64,000 nt of DNA from Balanoglossus misakiensis (Eukaryota > Hemichordata): positions 6,634,001-6,698,000 of the forward strand of contig CM082578.2 of NCBI GenBank assembly GCA_040954595.2, written 5' to 3'. Shown piece by piece: positions 23,001-32,648 of this stretch. The notes under the pieces are model-generated. The model did not search any database. It saw nothing but the letters and a program-made list of their open reading frames with translations, and was not told the DNA's origin. Position numbers and translations under genes: made by a program. The stretch's first letter is position 1, and each line of letters begins with the position of its first letter.

Positions 23001-26000
23001 TATGAGTTTTATTCCAGTGATGAGTGATGACTGAATCAAAGCATTTCTGTCAATTACAGTATACTTGTACATGTAGTTTTGTTGTCATGGCCAAAAAAAC
23101 CTTTCTGGGGCCAGCAGTATTTTGTAGAAAGTTAAAAATAAGAAAAATTAAAGCTGCAAGCAGCCTTGTCCGGGCCCAAGCTCTATTATCTGATCTGATT
23201 ATTAGATATGCACATAATTAATGAGTAGAAACATAATGCTGTGTTTTATCCCATGAAATATCAAGGTTATATCTATGTTTGGTGTTGATATAGTGTTAAG
23301 CAGGTCAAACGTCACCCAGAGGTCACCCACAATTTCGGCAGAAAATTTTGACCCATAGTGGTCCATGTCCAACAAAAAACAAAACTCTAGCTCTATTGGT
23401 TTGCGTGTAATTAGGTATGTGCATATTTAATGAGGTCAGCAGGTGTCACTGGTGACCCAAAAATTTGGCTTTTCATTATGGCCCCATACCTCAAAACGCC
23501 AAGGCTGTATCTGCTTTGGATACCGAGAAATGCGAAAGTAGGTCAAAGGTCACCTGAGGTCACCCAAAATTTGGGCAAATTATTTTGACCCCATACTGAT
23601 CAATGTCCAAAAAAGACCAAACCTCTAGGTCTATTGGTTCATCTGTAATTAGGTATGCGCATATTTAATGAGGTCAGCAGAGGTCAAAGGGGTCATGAAA
23701 AGTAGCAAAATTTTTTGATCACATACAAATCCACATACATCAAAAACCAAACTTATAGCCCTATTGGTTAGCCTGGAATTAAATATGCAGAAAATTGATG
23801 CGTCAAAAGTAGGTCAAAGGTCATTGCCAAAATTACCAAAATATTTATAGCTTATTCTTGTTATATGATGATTCATATCCATTAAAAGAATTTCTGTGCT
23901 ATCAATTTTTAGGCTAGAAAGGGAATTTTTACTTTTTAATCGTTTTTCACAAAATCCAATATGGCCGCCATAATCTTCGACCAATCACATTCCTCTTCGC
24001 AAACTTGATAGACATCTGTTGAATGACCACACACACAAAATCTTGTGATTCGGTTATCGACGGTTCTCGAGAAGAAGATTTTTGAAATTTTACTAGTGTT
24101 TTTCGAAAATCCAATATGGCCGCCATAATCTTCGACCAATCACAATGATCTTCGCAAACTTGATAGACATCAGTTAGGTGACCACATACCCCAAACCCCG
24201 TGTCTCGGTTATCACCGGTTCTGGAGAAGAAGATTTTTGAAATTTAAGCCAGATTTCAGAAAAAAAATTGTAGCAAAAAAACTGCAACATTGACAGCATA
24301 ATTTCCAATTACAAAAATGTTTGACAGAAGGTGGTCTACCTGCACGCCAAATTTGAAGTCAATCTGACTTGTAGTTTCTGAGATCTGAGATTTGCATTTT
24401 TTCAGAAAATCCAAGATGGCCGCCAGGTCATGTGACTAATTAAAAATTCATGGGTTCAATGCACGACTACTCATTGACCTTGACCACTGTAGCAAGTTTG
24501 AGAACTTTACCTGCAGTGGTGTCTGACATCTAGAGCGACAAAGAAATGACACAAGAATAAAGAAAGAAAGAAAGAAAGATTAAAGCTGCAAGCAGCATTG
24601 TCCGGGCCCAAGCTCTATTATCTGATCTGATTATTAGATATGCACATAATTAATGAGTAGAAACATAATGCTGTGTTTTATCCCATGAAATATCAAGGTT
24701 ATATCTATGTTTGGTGTTGATATAGTGTTAAGCAGGTCAAAGGTCACCCAGAGGTCACCCAAAATTTGGGTAGAAAATTTTGACCCATAGTGGTCCATGT
24801 ATAACAAAAACCAAACCCCTAGCTCTATTGGTTCGCCTGTAATTAGCTATGCACATAATTAATGAGGTCAGCAGAGGTCAAAGGGGTCATGAAAAGTAGC
24901 AAAATATTTTGATCACACACTAATCCACATTCATCAAAAACCAAGCGTCTAGCCCTATAGGTTAGCCTGGAATTAGATATGCAGAAATAATAACGCGTGA
25001 TAAGTAGGTCAAAGGTCATGTGAAAAATCGCCAAAAAATTGTAACATATTTTAGTCACATGACGATTCATATCCATAAAAAGAATTTGTATGCTATCAAT
25101 TTTTGGACTAGAAAAAGGAATTTCAATTTTTCACTGCTTTTTACAAAATCCAATATGGCCGCCATAATCTTCGACCAATCACAATGCTCTTTGCAAACTT
25201 GATAGACATCAGTGTAGTGACCATACTCCCCGAATCTTGCGACTCAGTCATCGCCCGTTCTGGATAAGAAGATTTTTGGAGTTTAACTATGGTTTTTCAA
25301 AAATCCAATATGGCCGCCATAATCTTCGACCAATCACAATGATCTTCGCAAACTTGATAGACATCAGTTAGGTGACCACATACCTTAAACCGCGTGTCTC
25401 GGTTATCACCGGTTCTGGAGAAGAGGATTTTTGAAATTTAAGCCAGATTTCAGAAAAAAAATTGTAGCAAAAAAACTGCAACATTGACAGCAAAATTTCC
25501 AATTACAAAAATGATGGGTAGAAGGTAGTCTACCTGCATGCCAAATTTGAAGTCGATCTGACTTGTAGTTTCTGAGATCTGAGATTTGATGATTTTCAGA
25601 AAATCCAATATGGCCGCCAGGTCACGTGACTAATTAAGTATTCACAAATCACTGCACATCTACTCATTGACCTTGACCACTGTAGCAAGTTTGAGCAGTG
25701 TACCTGCAGTAGTTTCTGAGATTTAGTTGGCCGAAGAATTGACAGGAGAATAAAGAAAGAAAGAAAGAAAGAAAGAAAGAAAAATTCCAACGAAACCAAT
25801 AGGGCCCAAGCGCTTGCTTGCGCTTGGGCCCTAAAAAACCCCAACGAAACCAATAGGGCCCAAGCGCTGGTATGCGCTTGGGCCCTAATGATTATGTCAG
25901 ATGAAAATATGTTAAGTGTTTACACTATTCTGAAGTGACCAAGTTTTTAATACTTAATATTAAGATCATTTGAGAAATTGTTTTGCAAAAAATCTGTAGC

Positions 26001-29000
26001 ACTGATTTGGGACATTTCCTGTAATGAATTTGCATTTGCTCCAGGTATTTTTGAAATGTTATTACGTTTTTGTTCAAAAGCAAGAATTTTACATTCTTCA
26101 AGAACACCAAATGTTCACATTTGCCTGCTGAAATACAGCCATAAATAATATTTCCATTTGTTTAAAAAATAGTACACTGCAAAGATCTTGTGGTCAGAAA
26201 AACTCAGGGTTACCAAAAGGCTTATAATTATATTTTGAAAAATGCTATTATGAGTCTGAAGCCTATTAAGCAATTTTTTTTTATTTCATTCTATGCAAAC
26301 TTTCAGAAGAAGGAATTGAAAAATTACATGGAGATTGGAGAATTAAAGGATTTGAAGCTTGACGAAAACGGCAAGATTGGTTATACTTACAAATGTCTAG
26401 GTGCAGCGTTTTGGGCTCTGCGACAAGATGATTTCAGAAAAGCTCTAACTGATATAGTCAGAGAGGTAAGCATTGCTTTGATTTCTGTGCAGACAAAGGA
26501 GTCCTCCTTGTCCTGCATTTGCACTAACTGGCTTGGATGTTTTATGAGTATCACCCCAAGTACACCCCCCACCCCCCCACCAGGCAGGACTTTGCATAGG
26601 ATATGGCTCATTATTTACCGAGTCAGATTATAACCCTTTTGCATCCTGACACTCTGGTGTGACACATTTGACAAATTTGCTTCTGTGTCGACGTTCAAAC
26701 GGTTGATATATTGAATCTGCTTGATCATATTATCCACTCTGGTAAAATTACAGGCAGGGGATGCAGACACCAATGGAGCTGTTGCTGGCGCACTACTGGG
26801 ATGCAAACTAGGATATAACAATTTGCCTCCATCCTGGAGAGATGAGCTTCTCCATAGAAAATGGCTGCAACTCAAAATAGAGAAGTACGTTTTGGGATGC
26901 TACTCAGATTTCACATTTCAGCAATGTAGTCTTGCAGCATAATTTGATAGGCTGGATTTTCTAAAATACACATTTATAATGATGTGAGTACCTAGGCAAT
27001 AATAGACTAGTGTATTATTGATACTATTATTGTTTACTAAAACTAGTGTGTGCCCATGAAGTAAACTGTCTTGTATTGCTGATCATCAACGCATACCCAG
27101 TCAGATCGCACGGTGCTCATTTGCATATGAAAGTTCGTCAAGCCAGCGACCGTTAATTTTCAAACAGACGGCAATAGGCCAGTTTTCAAGGTGATTTTCA
27201 ACTTGATTTTTACACTCCGTGGTACAATAAAATACCATGCTAGCTCGATAAATTTCGAAAGTGATTCCTATTTTGCACTGCAGACGTAAATTTTATGAGA
27301 ATCTGTCGGTAATAGTAGTAGTTTTTAGCGTGTTTTCGGTGGTATGTTGGTGACCTCGGAAGAGACGTCCACAAACGTGCCAAAAAACATTTGAAGACGA
27401 CCTCGGAAGTTAACCAAGTTTTCGTGACAGATAGGTCTAATATCGGTCCCAACATCCGTGAAAAGAAATTAACTCGAAATGCTTGTGTAACGGTCAGCTT
27501 AAAAATAATCGATGTAGTTCGACGATATGACCCGGAAGTATAGGCCCTACGTTGACCTCTCCATGTTAGGCTTGTAAATACGGAAGTGTTGCGTTGCTCG
27601 TGAAACGACACGTTTATCGTGGGGAAAACAGTTTCTAAAAGACACTTGTCAAGTAAAAGTTACTGGATAGTGTATAACACTCTAAGGTAACATATCAGCC
27701 AAGTTTTAACTTAATTACTGGCCTGATTTCGACACAACATCGATCAATCGCACGAGTGCCGCGCCCGGGTGCTCCACACCGTTCGCCTACATTGGGCTAC
27801 AAACAAATATTTGATTACCAATGCACAGAATGCCAGGTTTACCGTTCGTGAGGAGCTCAGCTGACGTATTTTGTATATATTTTTTTCTCCGCATCGTGGG
27901 ATATAAGTAGACTTTTCGAAAATGCCAAGTGTAACTTTGAAACCACTTCCCTTTATTCGCCGATGATATATGCAATAAATACAACATTTGTGTCTGAAGG
28001 CGAGCGATTTGTCATCATTGCATTGGGTCGATAAATAATAATAATAGTAATTTATTTATTAAACAGTGTTCAAAATACTACTACAAAATACAGGATAAAG
28101 AGTTAAAAATACAACAAAATACAGAATAAATTGTCAACTCAGACAGCTAAAATAAAACAGTCAACTGCAACACCACCACCACAAAAATCAGTCTTCATCA
28201 ATCTGAAAGAACAATAAAATTAAAAAAAGTGAGTTTCCTTGACGGGCAAACCTTCATAAAATAATTGTTAGGGTTTAGTAAAACTCGGGATTACATATCA
28301 GCAATCAAAATTTCTTCGCACGAGAGAGGAGGGAAAACTACGCAGCTGGTAAAACCCAGGATCAAACCTGCGCCAGCGTATATACGTACACATGCATGCT
28401 GTCTTCTCCCGCCATTTTGCAGAAGAAGTGGCGCTCACGGGTTGAAAAGTAAACAAAATGGCGCTCACAGGTTGAAAGGTAAACAAAATTGAACTGGTCA
28501 TATCGTCACTATCAAAGCTTGGAAGTGAATGAAAACTCAAAGAGAGGGAGTTTGATGTCTATATTTTGATAAAAGTTTGAAATTTCGTGGTAAAATCCAT
28601 GTGTAACGGTCAGCTTAAAAATAATCGAGAGGATGTCAACGCTATGTGTTTTTTCACAGTCGTCAGAAATTTCGTGATTACAAAGAAACTACTCGACAGA
28701 AGTTGCCAAAAAATCATTCAGTAACAATCCAGTATACCTACCTTCAAGTGAATCCACGGTTTTGTCTTAAAATAATCCACATCGCCTGAAAACAGCTCTA
28801 TAATATCGAGTAAAAAAATGGCCTATTTCGCGACCCTTCAGCGGGGCCCACTCTAACGGCTACATGGTTTGAAGTACTTTCTTCATTTGCATATGTTAAT
28901 GAATGCCGTGCGATCTGACTGTACCAGTACACAGAAATATGAAGATGCTGACACTGACTGTGTCTACTGTGTAATGCGAAGTAAGGCAAAAAAGTTTTAA

Positions 29001-29164
29001 TTCACAGAAATGTTTAAATTCACAGGTTTTGTGAGCTCTCGTTTCCAGAGTTTCTTCAACATTTGCCATGGGCTGAAGATGAAATGGATGCAGGCAAAAC
29101 AAAAAAGAAAAAACCCCCAAAGTTACCTGTCCTCAATTATTTTGTGATAATTCCAGGTAATTAA
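20047..29164 (+). CDS. ADP-ribosylglycohydrolase (DraG/ARH) family protein, 8 exons, possible pseudoenzyme
   Basis: Exons: 20047-20184, 20859-21017, 21429-21572, 22308-22462, 22867-22999, 26307-26465, 26754-26884, 29026-29164 (stop TAA 29162-29164). Together they give 1158 nt and 385 residues in a single frame; human ARH1 is about 357. The start was chosen at the ATG in GTCATGGCG, a good Kozak context with no earlier in-frame ATG. The family signature GxxxGDAxGxxxE is represented by GNCVGNAIGLLTE (about residues 25-37), and the N-terminal metal site usually TDD(T/S) by WTGDSDQM (about 78-85). The C-terminal metal site AGDADTNGAVAGALLG is intact. Enzymes of this family remove ADP-ribose from proteins or O-acetyl-ADP-ribose using two Mg ions. 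Two acidic positions are replaced (D to N, D to G), so activity is doubtful. The last ~16 codons lie in a duplicated segment. I do not assign it to ARH1, ARH2 or ARH3. Confidence 0.85.
21725..22127. mobile_element. 385-bp MITE with long terminal inverted repeats and perfect 9-bp target duplication
   Basis: The element spans 21734-22118 and begins TAGTCTAGAATCTATCCGTT. Its arms of ~125 bp are nearly perfect inverted repeats, differing at only a few bases (for example CCCTAC against CCTTAC). It is flanked on both sides by TGTGTGATG (21725-21733 and 22119-22127), a perfect 9-bp duplication. Its ~130-bp centre has no coding potential. A 9-bp duplication suggests the Mutator-like superfamily, though 8-9 bp is also possible for other groups. 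It sits in intron 3 of the ADP-ribosylhydrolase gene. Confidence 0.85.
22714..22805. repeat. Short palindrome-ended repeat, copy in ADP-ribosylhydrolase intron 4
   Basis: Starts TTAACCTTTTAACCCCCAG, contains AGAGGTCCAACCTTACC and TGAACCATGG, and ends TGGTGAAAGATTTAA. It is a full-length, slightly diverged member of the ~88-bp family in the reverse orientation relative to 13025-13114. Confidence 0.7.
23149..25887 (+). mobile_element. Outer Helentron-like (HINE-type) non-autonomous element with a same-family element nested in its tail
   Basis: The 5' head at 23149 reads TAAAGCTGCAAGCAGC followed by GTCCGGGCCCAAGCTC. The body contains repeated modules (GAGGTCACCCAAAATTTGGG, ATTGGTT..TAATTAGGTATG, AATATGGCCGCCATAATC) and an (AAAG)n tract near 24560. 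The 3' end is a perfect hairpin at 25856-25885 with stem GGGCCCAAGCG and loop CTGGTATG. The head contains GGGCCCAAGC, the same arm sequence, as a subterminal repeat. Head-plus-hairpin structure, a central tandem array and T|T insertion fit Helentron-associated elements as known from flies, fish and molluscs. No Rep/helicase is encoded. It occupies the large intron 5 of the ADP-ribosylhydrolase gene. Confidence 0.6.
24581..25833 (+). mobile_element. Inner Helentron-like element nested just upstream of the outer element's 3' hairpin
   Basis: A second head (TAAAGCTGCAAGCAGCATTG) starts right after the outer element's (AAAG)n tract. It is followed by a shorter body with the same modules, its own (AAAG)n tract (~25752-25790) and a hairpin at 25802-25831 (stem GGGCCCAAGCG, loop CTTGCTTG). 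Directly after it comes CCCCAACGAAACCAATA, which is the outer element's pre-hairpin sequence. The order head, body, head, body, tail, tail shows nesting rather than simple tandem repeat. Confidence 0.6.
27094..28925. mobile_element. 1.8-kb inverted-repeat element with TACC duplication in the last intron of the ADP-ribosylhydrolase gene
   Basis: The left end (27098) reads CAGTCAGATCGCACGG. The right end (to 28921) is its inverted copy CCGTGCGATCTGACTG, with further inverted similarity in the subterminal CATTTGCATATG stretch. TACC flanks both sides (27094-27097, 28922-28925). Inside, a 29-bp sequence beginning TGTGTAACGGTCAGC occurs at 27484-27512 and 28601-28629, and a ~30-bp unit GCGCTCAC(G/A)GGTTGAAA recurs at about 28430 and 28461. 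No transposase was recognised. A 4-bp duplication does not decide the class. Confidence 0.6.
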
Positions 29165-29961
29165 ATGGCAATTTACATCCAGTTCATTCACATGGTGGCA
29201 CATGGTAAGTTTCTCCAAAACATGTCGAAGGTGCATGTACTTAACTTTTTTGATAAAATTATTGTACATGTAAGACACATAATGTAGACAAAAAATGCAT
29301 ACCTCGAAAGTGACTGAGATGTCAAGTACTCTATAGTTTAGAATCCAGACACAAGTTTTTTCTGGATTCTAGACTAAGTACTCAATAGCAGAGTGAATGT
29401 AACATGCAGATAGGGGCTGTTTAGACACTTGGTAATTTCACTGCATGCCAACACACGCTGTGGGAACCAAGTGAATACAAAGTGACAAAAGTTCTGACAG
29501 GAAGCAAGGTTCTTAGACAATACCTTAATTAAACATGCCATGATGTGATAACTGCAATTGCTATACCATAGTAAGTATTTGTTGACTGTACAGACAGTAG
29601 TATATACATGTTACATCATGAAACTAGCAAATATTTGTTTTGCAGGTCAATCTGATATCTCAGTGAGATCAGACATCAGATCAATTATAAAAGTGATTTT
29701 TTTTTTTAATGAAAAATGCTACAGGCATGAAAAAAATGCTCTTCACATACATTCCTATACACCAACTTGAGATGCATGTGAATTGCGGCGCTGCAACAGA
29801 TTACTAGTAACTTTATGCAGATCATGACGGATTACAAAGTACCTGCCAAAGCAATTTTAACAAACATAGAAAAAGAAGTAGCAATATGACAAATCACAGT
29901 CACTCCACACACCAATCTCAACTTACACCAAGTTTTAAAGATACGTTCAAATCTGCTTACG
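29112..29961 (+). repeat. ~850-bp duplicated segment, copy 2 (end of ADP-ribosylhydrolase gene and downstream)
   Basis: Direct repeat of 18906-19757. Similarity begins within the last coding exon, so the tail from about PPKLP to the stop is read from duplicated DNA, and it ends at CAAATCTGCTT. This copy keeps a 43-bp fold-back relic (29334-29376) flanked by AGTACTCTA and AGTACTCAA, a 9-bp duplication with one mismatch. The remainder is probably 3' UTR or intergenic. Confidence 0.75.
29325..29385. repeat. Fold-back relic of the TAGTCTAG-ended MITE with near-perfect 9-bp duplication (copy 2)
   Basis: TAGTTTAGAATCCAGA and TCTGGATTCTAGACTA face each other over a ~11-bp spacer. The flanks are AGTACTCTA and AGTACTCAA. 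Terminal sequence and 9-bp duplication length match the 385-bp MITE at 21734-22118, so this looks like an internally deleted remnant or minimal member. Confidence 0.65.
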
Positions 29962-30703
29962 TGTACGAGTTCGTAGTCGACCCCAGATAACAATGATCAG
30001 GAAACATATATCAATGAAATATTAATACAATGGCCCATACTATTCGCAATGGGGCGGAACAGATTATTTCGTGTAAAGAGGGGTTATTTAAACAACTTGC
30101 CTGGTTGTTATAACAGCGCAGAATTTGATTTTCAGGGCGGAAATAAAGCAATTCCTCGTGTGGCAGGCGAACTTTGTCCAGTTTACGTGCGGATATTTCG
30201 TAAAAAGTGTGTGATTTGGAGTTGATAGCAAAACCGCGACCCCTACACCACAGCGCAGATGGCACAACCCTTCGTGGTCTGTTCAGTGATTTCGCAGGGA
30301 AGGTGTTTACGTATTTGCTCATAAGCATACAATGGTATAACCCCCTTCAGTAAAGCGTACGCACAAACAAGTTTGTTTGCAACCTCCTAAAACGACCTAA
30401 TGCCACACGCGTTTAAAATACAAGTCTATTTCGGCGCCGTGGGTCATATACATCGCCAAAATACCCATGACACGATAAAGAGCCACGAAATTACACCTAC
30501 AATACTCACGTCACACTCGATGATCACGGTCGACAACCCCTCCTCCAGTACGCTACCAGCAAACTCAGCCCAGATAGTTTAGCCACATGTACACGTAACG
30601 TCCGGTGCAACTAACACCGTTAGTATTTTATTGCTCGTCGTTAGAGTACACGCCCCCTCCCACTCATTGGCTGTTCGCTCAATAGCACTGTGGGCCGTCA
30701 ATA

Positions 30704-31517
30704 TTAGGGCCTGGTCAGAATTAACAGGGGGGGGGAGGCCGGTGCGATTCAAAATCCGCATGCATGAAAAATACTGACCCTCCACCGATTTCTTGCACAA
30801 AAAATGCTGACCCTCCCCCTTCTCCATGAACAAAATCAAGTGACCCTCCCCACAATATCCGATGATTCATTCTGATTTGTACAATCAGATATTACTCAGT
30901 CAAACCAGGCAAAGTTCACATGTGTACAGAAAATTGTAGACCACTATTAAATACACCTCAGTTAATAGTTATTTGCTTGTTTCCTCCAAAGTGTGACATT
31001 TGCAGTACATGAATACTTTGATTCCTATGGCTTTTAAATATTGATTTTGAAATTTTCACTCTAATTCCTCAACATACTTTTCCTAGATAAATACAGTTAT
31101 ATGTACTTCATATCATTGTTAGTATCTAAAACAGAAAAAGTTATTAAATGGACAACCTCGATGATACAAATCATGGAGAATTGTGGGTAAAATATCGTAC
31201 TGTGCTCCCCTTCCCTTAAGAAGTTAGGGTTAGGGTTAGGGTTAGGGTACATGTGTATGTTTTGTGAGTTGTGTGATGTATTTGTAGTACAAGGGATGTC
31301 AATACATCCATACAGGAGTGCCTATATGAGCGCAAATCTCTTTTCAGGATTTCTCTGTAACACTTCAAATTTTTGACATTTTCGGTGTCATCCTTGCACA
31401 ACAATTAGTGACCCGCGCCCAAAATGTAGCGGCCCTCCCCCAAACCGTTGCATGAGAAATGGTGACCCTCCCCCAATCGCACCGGCCCTCCCCCCGTTAA
31501 TTCTGACCAGGCCCTTA
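30704..31517. mobile_element. PIF/Harbinger-like non-autonomous element, 808 bp, TTA duplication
   Basis: Ends are GGGCCTGGTCAGAATTAAC at 30707 and its inverted copy up to 31514, continuing into a G-rich/C-rich arm (GGCCGGTGCGATT). TTA is found on both sides (30704-30706, 31515-31517). GG-type termini with a 3-bp TTA duplication fit PIF/Harbinger. Further in, GACCCTCCCC and its relatives recur near both ends. Four perfect TTAGGG units lie inside at 31224-31247. No transposase is encoded. Confidence 0.7.
31224..31247. repeat. Interstitial telomere-type repeat, (TTAGGG)4
   Basis: Exactly four uninterrupted TTAGGG units, located within the PIF/Harbinger-like element. This is the standard deuterostome telomere unit. 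Four units could arise by chance slippage or capture at a break; nothing else telomeric surrounds it. Confidence 0.85.
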
Positions 31518-31594
31518 CTACAGACTATACGTTACTTTTATCGTATATACTATAAATTCGTGGTTTGGGTTGGGGTGGGGGTACAAGGGTGGGG

Positions 31595-31927
31595 GCAAAG
31601 TCTCTCTCTCTCGCTGTCCCTTTTTCATTTGATACAAGACACCGTTTATATGTTATTCTACATATGGATATATAGTGAATCAACGTTCAACCACACACAA
31701 CTTTCATCTCGATTGTAGGATATGAGAGTAAAAATCTCGCCAAAATAAATAAATAGTAGAGACACATTATTCATTTTGGCGAGTTTTTACACCCTCGTGT
31801 CTACAAGCGGGGTGGAAGTTGTGTGTGGTTGAACGTTGATTCAATATCCACATGTAGAATAACATAACCAGTGTCTTGTTTCAAGCATTATTAATGGGAA
31901 AAGGGCAGCAAGAGAGAGACTTTGTCC
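31595..31927. mobile_element. Fold-back element with ~150-bp arms
   Basis: The left arm CAAAGTCTCTCTCTC...ACAAGACAC...GAATCAACGTTCAACCACAC is matched in inverted order on the right (GTGTGGTTGAACGTTGATTC ... GTGTCTTGTTTC ... GAGAGAGACTTTG) around a ~25-bp centre near 31760. The arms contain indels. A target duplication was not identified, so this could be a degraded MITE or fold-back transposon. Confidence 0.6.
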
Positions 31928-32073
31928 CTTTAATATTTTAAAACTTTTTTCCATGTAAACTTTCCTAAAGACGCAAAACAAACATTTAGAGAGCTTTCCA
32001 TTGATATACTACTATAGCTCTTTGGGCAATAAAAGGCATTTGTAGGCCTTGTCTGGAACCCTACAAGCTACCA

Positions 32074-32648
32074 TAAGGCTGCATTCACAAACACCTCTGG
32101 AGGGGGGGGGCGGGAGAATTCAATTTTTTTTACCGCTAATTTTCACATGCCCCCCTTCCGAACTGCCAATATTTTCAAATCCCCCCCTTCCGAACTGCCA
32201 AAATTTTGAAACCCCCCCCCATTGTCTTTCACAGAGCAAAACACATCACCTATCTATCTTGTAAAAAGAAAAACAGCGCTCCCATGAAAAGAATTTGAAA
32301 CTGATGTTTCCCCTCATCAGTGGGTATTAAAACTGAACATTGTTTTTATTTTTTAAGTACATATATTTGTATTCTGTGTTGGGAGACTTTGTAAACCGAG
32401 AATTGAAGGGGGTGGGTTTGGGAGGGGGTGTCCCCCTCCCACGTAAGAAAATTTTGTAAAATAAAGGGCGCGAAACTGCATTTTTGTGGACTCAAAATAA
32501 ATATTTAGTCGTTAAAGTTTTCAAGTCCCCCCCTTTCAGTCCCTAAATTATTTCAAATCCCCCCCTCACATACCCTCAATTTTTTCAAATCCCCCCCCCC
32601 TCAATTCTCCTGCCCCCCCCTCCAGAGGTGTTTGTGAATGCAGCCTAA
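32074..32648. mobile_element. C-tract-rich PIF/Harbinger-like MITE, 569 bp, TAA duplication
   Basis: Perfect inverted ends GGCTGCATTCACAAACACCT (from 32077) and the reverse to 32645 continue as CTGGAGGGGGGG with (G)n/(C)n runs. TAA flanks both sides (32074-32076, 32646-32648). Many 7-10-nt C runs (CCCCCCCTTCCGAACTGCC repeated twice) fill the interior and could form G-quadruplexes on the other strand. No coding potential. Confidence 0.75.

Noticed and set aside
28020-28170. A/T-rich stretch resembling a reversed retroposon tail with (AAT)n
   Set aside because: Could be a SINE or LINE 3' end, but no head, promoter boxes or target duplication could be identified.
30011-30328. 105-codon minus-strand open frame in the intergenic region
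   Set aside because: No domain, no splice context and surrounded by mobile elements; likely chance.
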